A stretch of 64,000 nt of DNA, from positions 1 to 64,000 of the forward strand of contig NZ_PKOJ01000009.1 in assembly GCF_002860325.1 (NCBI RefSeq), in the 5' to 3' direction. A program made the translations under genes and the position numbers. The notes below the pieces were generated by a model, which ran no database searches, was not told the origin of the DNA, and saw only the letters and a list, made by a program, of their open reading frames with translations. Origin of the DNA: Neptunicoccus cionae (lineage in GTDB: Bacteria > Pseudomonadota > Alphaproteobacteria > Rhodobacterales > Rhodobacteraceae). Numbering within the stretch: the first letter of the stretch is position 1; each line of letters begins with the position of its first letter. This document shows, one piece after another, positions 49,614-58,901 of this stretch.

Positions 49614-51932
49614 ATGGTAACCGTCGATGATCTTCTAGCCGTTCCCGTAGCCATTGCCCGTGCAATTCGCACACTGGACAAGCACCCTCAAGTAATCGGC
49701 ATAGCCATTGCGTCGCGGGCTGATGACGATTGTCCGGTGGATGTGACTCTACAAATCAAATCGGAACTTCCATCTCGGTTTCGAGGCGAAAGCCCGTCGG
49801 GAGTACGACGTGTCGAGCCCGTCAAACTATCGTTTCCTGTCTCCTTCCCTCTGTTTGCACCGCGCCCGAGTTTACGGGACGACTTTGACCGGTCCCATCC
49901 TCACTTACAGCCAAGTGCAGCCGGTTCAGCGCCCGAACCGTGCCTCGTTTTCGGATCTCCACGTGAGTTAATTCAGTCCGGGGGCGGTATTCTTGCGCTT
50001 CTCCAGCAACTTCTGGACTGGCTCGATCGAGCAGCGATGCTGAAACTGAATGATCCAAAACATGGTTGGGAATTTGTTCGGCGTGACCACTTGAACGACC
50101 TTATTGTTGGAGATGCCTCGCAGATCCGGAGTGTAGTTAAACGTAGGTCCGGCGGGACTTGGCACCGTACGTGGGTTCTTGCGCAGATGGGTCAGTCCGA
50201 CCCCTACTATCGAATCTGTCTAAAGGGCAATGAGCAGGTCAAAATTGATGAAAAGACACTGAAATCCCTTGGACAGGTCCCGAAAGGTGACAACGAATGG
50301 ACGGGGTTTAGCCTCGGACTGATTGTCTGGCCCGGCAAGCATCCAAACGGAAAGCCAATCATCTGTGACCGCTATCTTCCAGAGACAGTAGGCAACGTTG
50401 CAGAGTTATACGAACGCGCTGAACTCTACGGCTGCGGCAAGATGCTGGCAGAGAGGATGAAGTGGCTGCGTTCGAAGCTCAACGGTTATACCATCAAAAA
50501 GGCGTTGCCAGTCACAGTGATATTGATCGCCCGCCGACCGTTCAATCTCATTGGCCAAGCCTCACCTCTTGAAATCTGCCCATATGTGATCGAATTCCAA
50601 TCTGTGGATGATCTCAAGCCGACATCAAGTGCGATTGTCCGTTTGGCGGGCCACAGAGATTCGATCTCGATCGATGTCTTAAGAAGAACCTCGCATGGTG
50701 ATCCCAGCTCGCAATGGCTTTCATGGTCCATGCTAGGTTGTGGAAGCTTAGGTTCGAAAATTGCGATGCATCTCGCGCGGTCCGGCCGTGCCCCGATATC
50801 GGTCGTAGACAACGACACCATGGAACCGCACAATTACGCGCGACATTCCTGCTTGCCGTATTCTGCTGATTTGGATTCGATGTTCTACTCTTCCAAAGCT
50901 GGGGAATTTGCGCATGACGTCAGCAAACTTGCGCAGGAGACGGATGGGTATCGGATTGATGCCAACACTGTGCTGCGCACCAAAGAGCTTCGCAGAAAAC
51001 TGAAGCTCGAAAAATCCAAAGCAATATTGAACACTACCGCCTCTGCGGTTTTGCGGGAAACCCTGAGCTATACAGATTGGGCGAAGGGCAAGACACCACG
51101 GGTGATGGAAGCAAGCCTAATGGGTGATAGTGACATTGGTTTCTTCTCGGTGTCAGGCCAGAGAGCCAACCCCAGTAGCAGCGACCTGATGACCGAGTTT
51201 TATCACCACTTACGGAGCGACGACGCACTCCGATCTAAAGTGATGGGCCAAAGCGCTGACGAGATCATCATTGGTCAAGGATGCTCGAGCTTCTCGATGA
51301 TTGCCTCAGACACTCGGCTTTCTATGATGGCGGCTCCGCTCGCGAAGCTGACAAGCGACGTGCTTTCCGGGAGGTATATAGATGAAAGTGGGCAATTCAA
51401 CATTGGGCACCTGCAGGCCGATGGTCTTTCCCAGAATTGGGAAAGCCATAACGTTGAACCCTATACCATCGTAAAAGGACCCAAGATGGGCGCGCTTGAA
51501 ACGCGGCTTGCCCGCCGGGTTACGATAGAAATTGACGCTGAAATTGCGCGCAAGCCGGGATCTGAAACCGGCGGTGTTTTGGTCGGGCGCTTCTCGGCCA
51601 TCGGTAACGTCTTTCAAGTCGTAGATACGATTCCAGCTCCGCCCGATAGCAGATTTTCTAAAACGGAGTTTGTTCTGGGTACCGAAGGTTTGAGTGATCA
51701 GCTCGCACAATTATCCAAGTCTTCGGGAAACACTCTCTACGCGCTAGGAACGTGGCACAATCACCTTGCGTCCACTGGTCCCTCTGCAACTGATTTCAGT
51801 ACAGCGGCCAAGCTTGCAATTGGACAGCTGTTTCCCGTTCTGATGATTATCCGAACCCCAACTGGGTACCGTCAGCTTATCGCAGAGGCGGTGGGCTTGT
51901 CCTCCGAACTCGGAGGAGACGAAAATGCCTAA
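49614..51932 (+). CDS. E2-E1-JAB triple-domain fusion, ubiquitin-like conjugation enzyme (cargo operon gene 2)
   Basis: A 772-residue protein joining three ubiquitin-pathway activities. Residues 1-140 look like a prokaryotic E2 fold: HPHLQ at 95-99, candidate catalytic Cys110 in PEPCLVFG, and LDWLDRA at 134-140. Residues about 365-590 are a ThiF/E1 domain: LGCGSLGS (374-381) binds nucleotide, VDNDTMEPHNYARH (398-411) holds the adenylation Asp, Asn and Arg, and Cys557 in GQGCSS may be the thioester Cys. Residues 625-772 are a JAB/JAMM peptidase: Glu651, HNH at 715-717, Ser724 and Asp727 complete the zinc motif. E1 and E2 would attach a protein to a target and JAB would process or remove it. 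No CD-NTase is nearby, unlike type II CBASS. Confidence 0.85.
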   Translation: MVTVDDLLAVPVAIARAIRTLDKHPQVIGIAIASRADDDCPVDVTLQIKSELPSRFRGESPSGVRRVEPVKLSFPVSFPLFAPRPSLRDDFDRSHPHLQPSAAGSAPEPCLVFGSPRELIQSGGGILALLQQLLDWLDRAAMLKLNDPKHGWEFVRRDHLNDLIVGDASQIRSVVKRRSGGTWHRTWVLAQMGQSDPYYRICLKGNEQVKIDEKTLKSLGQVPKGDNEWTGFSLGLIVWPGKHPNGKPIICDRYLPETVGNVAELYERAELYGCGKMLAERMKWLRSKLNGYTIKKALPVTVILIARRPFNLIGQASPLEICPYVIEFQSVDDLKPTSSAIVRLAGHRDSISIDVLRRTSHGDPSSQWLSWSMLGCGSLGSKIAMHLARSGRAPISVVDNDTMEPHNYARHSCLPYSADLDSMFYSSKAGEFAHDVSKLAQETDGYRIDANTVLRTKELRRKLKLEKSKAILNTTASAVLRETLSYTDWAKGKTPRVMEASLMGDSDIGFFSVSGQRANPSSSDLMTEFYHHLRSDDALRSKVMGQSADEIIIGQGCSSFSMIASDTRLSMMAAPLAKLTSDVLSGRYIDESGQFNIGHLQADGLSQNWESHNVEPYTIVKGPKMGALETRLARRVTIEIDAEIARKPGSETGGVLVGRFSAIGNVFQVVDTIPAPPDSRFSKTEFVLGTEGLSDQLAQLSKSSGNTLYALGTWHNHLASTGPSATDFSTAAKLAIGQLFPVLMIIRTPTGYRQLIAEAVGLSSELGGDENA

Positions 51933-51949
51933 TTTTCATCGAAGAGTTC

Positions 51950-52672
51950 ATGCAGATGGATAAGATGTTCGGTATGGACCGCTACGATAGGACTGCCCGT
52001 CTCAATCCGGCGCTTTTGACGCTGTTGCCCGCGCTCCTTTTTGTCTTTGTTTGGTTTCCAGCTGTTTGGACCCAATTGGGTGCCATAGCTGCATTTGTCG
52101 TCACTTGCGGGGTCCTGTTCGCGTTGACCCGGTTGGCGCGAAAGTCTGGTCAAAATGTTGAGCGCAAAATGGGCAGCCGAGTTGGACGTCTGCATACTGC
52201 GTCTTTGCTTTCCCTTTCCGATGATCGTTTACCCAAGAACATGAAGACGAGGTGTCGCTCATACATTGAGAAACATAGCAAGATTATCTTGCCGAGTTTA
52301 GTTGATGAGACCCAGGACCCAAAGACCGCTCAGGATGAACGCTTACTAGCAGTACGTTGGTTGCTTGAGCACACCCGCCCGCAATCAGAAGCAAGCCTTT
52401 TGTTGAATGAGAACATTGCGTATGGGTTCGCGCGCAATTTGCTCGGGTTGAAACCATTGGGCATTGCAATCACCACCACGGTGACTCTTGGAAGTGCATA
52501 TTTCTTGTATGATCTCGAGATCGGGTCGACTGCGTTCGTTCTCGGGGCACTGCTTTGCGGAGCCGCAATAATTGGACTCATGATGTGGGTATTCTTGGTG
52601 ACGAAGAGCTCGGTAGAACACGCGTCTCAGGTCTATGCCGAAAAAATTCTGTCGCTGTGCTTAGAACACTGA
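51950..52672 (+). CDS. Four-helix membrane protein, probable effector (cargo operon gene 3)
   Basis: A 240-residue protein with a membrane hairpin at about 21-40 and 42-60, a 100-residue cytosolic helical part (LPKNMKTRCRSYIEKHSK, ERLLAVRWLLEHTRP), and a second hairpin at about 169-187 and 194-217. It lies 17 bp after the E2-E1-JAB gene. Pore-forming membrane proteins are common last genes of nucleotide- or ubiquitin-linked defence operons, so a membrane-damaging effector is a reasonable inference. No named family was recognised. Confidence 0.7.
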   Translation: MQMDKMFGMDRYDRTARLNPALLTLLPALLFVFVWFPAVWTQLGAIAAFVVTCGVLFALTRLARKSGQNVERKMGSRVGRLHTASLLSLSDDRLPKNMKTRCRSYIEKHSKIILPSLVDETQDPKTAQDERLLAVRWLLEHTRPQSEASLLLNENIAYGFARNLLGLKPLGIAITTTVTLGSAYFLYDLEIGSTAFVLGALLCGAAIIGLMMWVFLVTKSSVEHASQVYAEKILSLCLEH

Positions 52673-52733
52673 GCGAATGCGACACGTCAGACCTAAATAT
52701 GCGGCAGCAAACTTCCTGAACGCGCCCGCCATC

Positions 52734-54746
52734 CTATCGAGCAACTAGCTTTTGCCTGCTGTCCTGACGCAGCAACGCTTCCATGTCGTCCAAGCCATCG
52801 ACAGCTGAGCGCAACTGCGCCTCATCGCCTTCGCCCGCTGCCTCAGCATCCGCGACACGGACAGCAAAATCCATTTCCATCTGTCGCTGCTCCTCGGCGA
52901 TAACGGCTTGAACGACAGGCGCGGTCTTCTTTGGAGCGGCGTCGGCTTGGCCTGACGGTTGACCATCGCCAGCCTGGCTCGCCCTCTCCACATCGGCTCC
53001 TGTTCCCCCTGGCCCATCCGACGGCGGCGTCATCGGCATGGCGCGCACATTCAGCGGCAGCGTGCCTTGCGATCCCCCTCCCCCCGGCTCTGGAAACGGC
53101 AATTCACCCGTCTGCGCCGCATGGATCGCCTTAAAGAGCCGGTCGTCAAAATACTGGATCCGCTTTGCACGGACCGGCATCTGGGCATCGATAACCATGA
53201 CGATTTCATCGAGCGGTAGGCGGCGCGCCTCGTCTTCAGGGAGCAAGGAGCTTTCTTCAGTCCGCGTGGATTGGCTGCGTCCTTCAAAGGGGTTCTTCCC
53301 GATGGACTGGGAGCGCGTGATGACGGTCTTCGTGGTCTTGCCAACCGCTTTGCTCAGCTCTTCGACGGTTTTTTCGTCCGAGGGCGTGAGATAGAGTTTC
53401 ACGCCGGCATTGCCCTGCAGCGCACGGCGGGTGTTTTCGCCATAGATTTCATCGAGGGCGGGGATGGTTTGTGTCACGACGGCCAGGTGGCCGCGATAGG
53501 TCCGCAGGGTCTCGATGCTCTCGACCACGATGGGCATATTGCCGAGACGGTTGAACTCGTCGAGCATGATCATCACTGGCCACGGCTCGTCTGGCCCGGG
53601 ATCCTTTTCCTGCATGGCCGAGAGCAGGTCGGAGAAAAACAGCCGGATCAGCGGCGCGAGCGGCTTCACCATCAGCGGCTGGACCACGAGATAGACCGAA
53701 AAGGGCTTCTTGCGGATCGTCCGGAAATCAAAGTCCGACACCGCCGTCGCCTCATCGATGGCTGGGTTCTGCCATTGGTCGAGCCCCGAGGTCATCAGGA
53801 GCGAGACGTAAGAGGTCAGCGTATCGTTGTTGGTCGAGGCCAGCCGGGTGAAGATCAGCTTGGCGGCCCTGTTGTCGACCTCATGGCCGCGCGCGAAATA
53901 CTCCTTCTGCTTGTTCCCGCCCGAGGCCGCGATGCGGTAGATCTCGCCCAAGGCCGGGCGCTTGCGCTGGAAGGCTAGCAGCCCTGCCGCCACGAAGAGA
54001 TCGATCCCGCCTTTGAGGAGGCCCTGCACCCGGTCGTTGTCGCTCTGCAGGAACAGCCTCGCCAGGAGCTGCAGTTCCATCTGTTGGCGCGCGGGATCTT
54101 TCAGTTGATAGATGCGCAGGAGCGGGTTGTAACGATGCGTGCGCTTGCCCTCCCAATCGGTGGGGGCAAAGCGATAGACCTTGTCACCTTGGGCTGCGCG
54201 ATGCCGGGCCGTGGCCTCGAAACACTCGCCCTTCACATCGAGCGTCACGGCGGAGCCCTGCCAGGTCAGCAGGTTCGGAATGACGAAGCCCGTGGTCTTG
54301 CCGCGGCCGGTGGGCGCCACGATCAGCGCATGGGGGAAGACCTTAGAGCAGATGTAGTTGGCGCGGGAGCCCGGCGTCCCCAGCTTGCCGAGGATGAACC
54401 CGGTCCCGGGCGCCCCGAAGAACCCATTGGCCTTCATCTCGCGCGCACTTTGCCAATGGGTCTGGCCAAAGCGTGTGAGGGCCGATCCCGATAGGGCGAG
54501 GCTCAGCATCAGGCCGGCGGCGGCGAAACTGCCGATGATCAGGTGAATAAGTTGCGCGTCCTCCGGGCGGCGGTCCAGGATCGCCGGATAGTTCTGCGCG
54601 ATATAGGCAAAGTCGATCTCGGCCCCGAAGCCGAGATCCTGGTAGGTCAGCACCGCCGAGGCGATCGTATAGCCCATGGCCCCGGTCACCAGCGTTACCA
54701 GCAAGACCCCTGTCGCGATCCGCGCTTTTCCCATGGAGGCGCTCAA
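52734..54746 (-). CDS. virD4: VirD4/TraG coupling protein
   Basis: A 670-residue coupling ATPase that brings the relaxase-DNA complex to the channel. Two N-terminal membrane helices (about 10-34 and 65-88), Walker A APTGRGKTTG (144-153), TLDVKGECFEAT, and Walker B VMIMLDEFNRLG near residue 395, then VTQTIPALDEIYG. The C-terminal 110 residues are acidic and Gly/Pro-rich. ATG 54734 is an alternative start. It overlaps the relaxase gene by 4 bp and runs opposite to the virB operon. Confidence 0.92.
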   Translation of the reverse strand: MSASMGKARIATGVLLVTLVTGAMGYTIASAVLTYQDLGFGAEIDFAYIAQNYPAILDRRPEDAQLIHLIIGSFAAAGLMLSLALSGSALTRFGQTHWQSAREMKANGFFGAPGTGFILGKLGTPGSRANYICSKVFPHALIVAPTGRGKTTGFVIPNLLTWQGSAVTLDVKGECFEATARHRAAQGDKVYRFAPTDWEGKRTHRYNPLLRIYQLKDPARQQMELQLLARLFLQSDNDRVQGLLKGGIDLFVAAGLLAFQRKRPALGEIYRIAASGGNKQKEYFARGHEVDNRAAKLIFTRLASTNNDTLTSYVSLLMTSGLDQWQNPAIDEATAVSDFDFRTIRKKPFSVYLVVQPLMVKPLAPLIRLFFSDLLSAMQEKDPGPDEPWPVMIMLDEFNRLGNMPIVVESIETLRTYRGHLAVVTQTIPALDEIYGENTRRALQGNAGVKLYLTPSDEKTVEELSKAVGKTTKTVITRSQSIGKNPFEGRSQSTRTEESSLLPEDEARRLPLDEIVMVIDAQMPVRAKRIQYFDDRLFKAIHAAQTGELPFPEPGGGGSQGTLPLNVRAMPMTPPSDGPGGTGADVERASQAGDGQPSGQADAAPKKTAPVVQAVIAEEQRQMEMDFAVRVADAEAAGEGDEAQLRSAVDGLDDMEALLRQDSRQKLVAR

Positions 54747-57076
54747 TGGACCTGACCCCGCTCGGTCTCGCCATCCAAGTCTGTCGCGCGGTGTTTTTCA
54801 TATTCGGCGTCGGAGAGATCATCGACCACCTGGCGCAAGGCCTCCGTGTTGGCCGTCGCGGCATCGGATTGCAGGTAGACCTTGGCTACATAGAGCCGGT
54901 CGAGGCGGTCCTCGAGAACCTTTTCCAGCGCATCGGCATCGCCGGATGTAAGCCGGCCCAATTGGCGGTCATCCAGCACCCGCGAGATCTCGTCCCGGAA
55001 GGCGTCCCGCTCCGCCTCGGTCTCGAAGGGCGCGGACAACTCCCCCGCCCGCTCATGGTCCAAAACAAGTGCAATCTCATCTGCGAGGCGGTCGGCACGC
55101 TCAGACCGCGCCGCCGTTTCATCGCGGGTCGCGAGAACTTCGTCGCGCGTGCCAGACCCGAGCCCCTCGCGCATCTCGTTTTCGCGGCGGACCTGATTGA
55201 TGACCTCCGTGTCCCGGATCTGGACGACGGCCGCATAGGTCGCGCCAAGCCCGCGGGCGAGGTGGGACGGCATGTCCGGATAGCGCGCGCGCAAGTCATC
55301 CGTGACAGCATCTGCAACGGGCGTGCGGAGGTCGCGTCCCTCCATGATGCGGTCGACCTCGCGGGTGATCTCGCTGGCGCGGGCCGCATCGGCGATGGTC
55401 TCCCTGTAGGGCTCAGACCGGTCGATCACATCGCCAGGGCGTGCAAGCAGCTCCTGGTGTGCCTCGAGATACGCGCGCTGCTCGGTCTCGATCCGGCGCT
55501 CTGCCCGCGAGACAACCTCCCAATCCCGGTCCTCGATCTGCTGCGCGGTCAGGCCGTCTGCGCGCATCTCCTGACGGATTGTCCCTTCCATCGCCCGCAC
55601 CGCGCCCTCATGATAATGGAACTGCTCGCTGACCGGTTCCGCTTCCATGACACCATCCCGGCGTAGCACGTTCTCCCGTTCCAGCAGCGTCCCAAGTTCC
55701 ACATGCACATCGTTGAGAATGTTGCGCGCCTGTTCCAGATCGGCGCGGCGTTCAAGGTTCAGATCCCGCGCCTCGGCCACTTTGGAGAGATCATTGGCGA
55801 TCCATTGATGCTCGAGCGCTGCATTTGAGGCGCCCGTCTCGATCCGGGCCACCACTTCCGATGTGCTGATCCCGGTGCCCCGTAGTGCGACGTCAATGCG
55901 CGATCTCAGGTCGGACTCGGCCAGTCGCTCGCGCTGGCTGGCGTCAATATTGGCCTCGGAATAGATCCCGCCCTCCGAGGGGGTCTCTGACAGCGTGGAT
56001 GATCGCAATCCGAGAGGCTGCATGTGCTGGACCTGCGTCTGGATCTCGATGAGACGTTTTTCCAGCACGGGACGTTCCGCGTCAGACTTCTCGGCGATCA
56101 TACCCTGCACCCGCGTGAGCTTCTCGGCATAGAGGCTTCTCAGATTCTCAAAGCTTTGATCCTCGGCCATATACACATCTCCTGTTCGATCCACCTGCCC
56201 GCCATGCGCCAGCACCTCGCCCGCGCGAAAAAGTGCTGCGGCGATATCCTCGCGGGCCTCCCGGGAGGCTTCCGCGGCAAGCGAATGGTAGACGGTTCTG
56301 GTGTTGGCGATCTCCGCCAGCGTCCGGGCTAGGTCGGTCCCAACGCGTTCCCGCTCGCGGGGCGCGCGGCCCTCGTCTATCGCGGCGTAAACCTCGCTGG
56401 TGCGGGCTGGGTAATGCACGACGCCGCGATCCACCCGCCGTGTGGCTTCCAGGCGCACACCGTACTTCTCGGCCTCCTCGACCATGGCGAGGCGGAAGTC
56501 GTCATAGTTGAAGCGATGGTTGCGCCCCAGAAAGAAGAACTCGCCTTCCTGCGAGCGACGGTTCAGCACCAGATGCGCATGCGGGTGATCGCGGTCCTCA
56601 TGCACCGCGATGATGTAGTCGAAATGCCCCGCATCGGTCTGGAAGAACCGCTCGGCCACATCCGTCGCAATGTCGCGCACATCCTCGCCGCGCGTGCCGA
56701 TGGGGAAGGACATGAGCATGTGGGTGGTCTGTCCGAGCTTGGGCTTGAAGCCCGCATCCCACCGCTTGGCAAAGCGCTCGGTGAGGTCCTTGATGTCGCC
56801 CGCCTCGAGCTTCGCCTTCCCATCCAGGAACCCGCTACTGTCGACGATATGGGTGGACTTGGTGGTGAGGTAATCGAGCTGGTTTGCGAGCTGCGATTTC
56901 GTATGTGTACCCCCGCCCCGGATCGCCTTGAAGACCGCAGGCCGATGCCCTGCTGCCGCGCGGGTAAGCTGGGTCTGCTTGGCCACGTGCAGACCGTGCA
57001 TCGAGCCCCGGACGCGGCTCCAGCCATCCCGGAAGACCTCGCCCGTGACGGAATGGACGGCATCATTCAGCCGCAT
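54743..57076 (-). CDS. VirD2-type (MobP) relaxase
   Basis: About 777 residues. The N-terminal 300 residues hold the relaxase: Tyr in NQLDYLTTK near residue 69 is the likely DNA-linking tyrosine, and AVHEDRDHPHAHLVLNR near residues 157-172 is the three-histidine metal motif. MLMSFPIGTRGEDV is the intervening conserved strand. The remainder is long, charged and helical (many Arg/Glu, coiled-coil-prone), probably for coupling to VirD4. An ATG at 57082 is also possible. The start overlaps the end of the mobC-like gene by 14 bp. Confidence 0.88.
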   Translation of the reverse strand: MRLNDAVHSVTGEVFRDGWSRVRGSMHGLHVAKQTQLTRAAAGHRPAVFKAIRGGGTHTKSQLANQLDYLTTKSTHIVDSSGFLDGKAKLEAGDIKDLTERFAKRWDAGFKPKLGQTTHMLMSFPIGTRGEDVRDIATDVAERFFQTDAGHFDYIIAVHEDRDHPHAHLVLNRRSQEGEFFFLGRNHRFNYDDFRLAMVEEAEKYGVRLEATRRVDRGVVHYPARTSEVYAAIDEGRAPRERERVGTDLARTLAEIANTRTVYHSLAAEASREAREDIAAALFRAGEVLAHGGQVDRTGDVYMAEDQSFENLRSLYAEKLTRVQGMIAEKSDAERPVLEKRLIEIQTQVQHMQPLGLRSSTLSETPSEGGIYSEANIDASQRERLAESDLRSRIDVALRGTGISTSEVVARIETGASNAALEHQWIANDLSKVAEARDLNLERRADLEQARNILNDVHVELGTLLERENVLRRDGVMEAEPVSEQFHYHEGAVRAMEGTIRQEMRADGLTAQQIEDRDWEVVSRAERRIETEQRAYLEAHQELLARPGDVIDRSEPYRETIADAARASEITREVDRIMEGRDLRTPVADAVTDDLRARYPDMPSHLARGLGATYAAVVQIRDTEVINQVRRENEMREGLGSGTRDEVLATRDETAARSERADRLADEIALVLDHERAGELSAPFETEAERDAFRDEISRVLDDRQLGRLTSGDADALEKVLEDRLDRLYVAKVYLQSDAATANTEALRQVVDDLSDAEYEKHRATDLDGETERGQVH

Positions 57077-57644
57077 GGGCAAACTCCCTCAGCGCGGCAG
57101 TGGCCTGCAGTTGCATCCCATCGCGACGGCGGCGCAGGAGCAGATCGATCTCGTCAGCAGAATCCAGGATGAACCGCGCCAGCCCGCGCATCTGCGCAAG
57201 GCGCAATTCGGTAAACTCCGGGCCAGCCCCCTGCCCCTGCCGGTTGGCCTGCGTCATCTGCTTGGCGATCTGCGCGACCCCATTACCGACCTCGTGCAGA
57301 GAGGCGCGGTAGCGCGCCATCTCTGCTGCCATCTGCGCGTCCGGAACGAACACCCCGCCTGCCGCCTGAATGAGCCGCCTGAGTCCCTCGGCACGGCTCT
57401 CGACCCCGGCCTCGGCCAGCACCTCGTCGAGCGCCGCAAGCTCCGCAGCCGTGACCTTCACACTGACTGCTGAGACTGGGATCGCGGCATCCGTCTGGCG
57501 CTCGGCATCGACTTTGAGCGTGTACTGGATCGCCCGCACCGACACGCCAAACCGTTCCGCCAGCACTGAAGTGGAAACGCCTTCCGCAGCTTCGCGAACG
57601 ATCTCCATGCGCTCCGTATCGATGAGGCGTTTTGAGCGAGACAT
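57063..57644 (-). CDS. MobC-like relaxosome accessory protein
   Basis: A 193-residue DNA-binding protein. The first 50 residues have a helix-turn-helix (EGVSTSVLAERFGVSVRAIQ), the middle resembles the MobC/ribbon-helix domain (KVTAAELAALDEVLAEAGVE, SRAEGLRRLIQAAGGVF), and HEVGNGVAQIAKQMTQAN is the conserved tail of mobilisation proteins. It would bind near oriT and help the relaxase. It is the first gene of the minus-strand set mobC-relaxase-virD4, with the noncoding candidate oriT just upstream. Confidence 0.82.
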   Translation of the reverse strand: MSRSKRLIDTERMEIVREAAEGVSTSVLAERFGVSVRAIQYTLKVDAERQTDAAIPVSAVSVKVTAAELAALDEVLAEAGVESRAEGLRRLIQAAGGVFVPDAQMAAEMARYRASLHEVGNGVAQIAKQMTQANRQGQGAGPEFTELRLAQMRGLARFILDSADEIDLLLRRRRDGMQLQATAALREFAHAAE

Positions 57645-58158
57645 GCGAAGAAAGACCCCCTATTTCCTGCTACCTTCCACCAAGGCCGCCCCTACCTTAC
57701 GAAAATATACCAAGCTGTCAATTATATACTTAAGTCGCATTCAGGCTCAGGAAGCCTTGGGTCCGCTTCCCCCGCGGCCCGCAGGGACGCGGCTCTGCCG
57801 CCCTCACCACCGGGCGACCCATCTGTCCTAGGGGTCCCGTCCGCCAGCCCCGCCCGAGGCTCTGGCCGAACACGCATGTGTTCGGACGGAAACGCGGGCG
57901 GGTGCAAACCCCACCGACAGGGCGGACAGGCAGGGTCAAGGAGGGCCAGATTTGGTCCCAAATCTCTGCCGCAAAAACCGGGAGGCCCTGGCCGATAGGT
58001 TTTTGTGGATGGCCCCCTTGAGGCTGACTGGCCGGTCTGTCGCGGCCTGATCATTCCGGGCGGAGTGCGTCCGTTGAACGCGCAGAGACCGGCATCCCTG
58101 GAACAGGGATCGGGCCGCCCCAAGATCGTGCTGGGGCGGCCCATTCTCGTGAGAGGAT
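57645..58158. other. Noncoding stretch, candidate oriT region
   Basis: About 510 bp without a credible gene, next to the start of the relaxosome operon. It begins AT-rich with CTATTTCCTGCTACC near 57660-57674, which resembles the TATCCTG/C nick consensus of MobP relaxases (possible nick between 57669 and 57670), and continues GC-rich. Open frames in the rest look like composition artefacts. Confidence 0.4.
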
Positions 58159-58365
58159 TTAGTCCTGGGGATCTTTCGCGCTCGGTGGAAACATCACCAG
58201 CTCCGAGACCGCGACGGGAAAGTCGAGCTTGAGGCTGAAGAACTCCGAGCCGTCCCCGTTGCGGGTGTTGCGGAACATCGCACCCACGCGCTGAAAACGG
58301 GTGCGCTCCTGGCCATCGGTGTCGGTGAACTTGACGGGGACGGTGGCGACGTAGTGGTTGGTCAT
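58159..58365 (-). CDS. Small conserved plasmid-associated protein
   Basis: A 68-residue protein, MTNHYVATVPVKFTDTDG at the start, with RVGAMFRNTRNGDGSEFFSL and a FPVAVSELVMFPP end. AAGGAGT lies before the ATG. From memory similar short proteins occur near DUF2493 genes on Rhodobacteraceae plasmids; they may be single-domain beta-sheet proteins of unknown role. A decayed relative appears to lie at 58550-58725 on the other strand. Confidence 0.7.
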   Translation of the reverse strand: MTNHYVATVPVKFTDTDGQERTRFQRVGAMFRNTRNGDGSEFFSLKLDFPVAVSELVMFPPSAKDPQD

Positions 58366-58549
58366 TTGGGTTACTCCTTGTTGCGATGGGGATCGCCCGG
58401 CACGGGGGCAAGAGGCTCGGTCGCAAGCGCAAATGCGGAGGGTCCGCGGCCAGCCGTGGAAGCCGTATTTGTGCTTGCCGAAGCGAAGCGGAGGGCACGA
58501 TTGGGCCGCCCCCGTGCGATCCACATCTATGAGCAAAAAGGAGAGACCC

Positions 58550-58725
58550 GGATGGCCCTTGCCATCACGCCGACACCACCATCCGCGTTCGCGTCCTGCC
58601 GATCCTGGCCGGGGTGTTTCGGAGCCCGCCCGCGTACGCGCGATGTTCCGAAACACCACCCGAGGGACGCGCAAGTCTTCAGCCTCATTTGCGACGTCTC
58701 GATCTCTCGCGTCTTGTGCTGCTAA
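58550..58725 (+). pseudogene. Probable decayed copy of the 58159-58365 gene family
   Basis: AAAGGAGAGACCCGG and an ATG at 58551 start a reading frame whose pieces resemble the small protein: ARVRAMFRNTTRG in one frame, then after a shift DAQVFSLICDVSISRVL, matching RVGAMFRNTRNG and GSEFFSLKLDFPVAVSEL. Frame changes make a working product unlikely. Confidence 0.4.
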
Positions 58726-58901
58726 GGATGTGCGTGAGGTGCGCACCATCCCGAGCCCATACCGATGCGGATGGACCGCACTCTGACGGACCGGGTAGAG
58801 GGATAACGGTACTGGACGCCGCAGACTGCCGATCACGCGTGACCGATCGCACGCACCATGAGACATAACGAAAGGGCCGCGCCAAGCGCGACCCCCTCTC
58901 T

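Noticed and set aside
48432-52672. Type II CBASS
   Set aside because: E1, E2 and JAB activities are present, but no CD-NTase gene lies in or near the operon and the domain fusion differs from separate Cap2 and Cap3.
57722-58498. 258-codon minus-strand frame over the candidate oriT and small gene
   Set aside because: Pro/Arg/Gly-rich low-complexity translation with no domain; it also covers a better-supported short gene in another frame.
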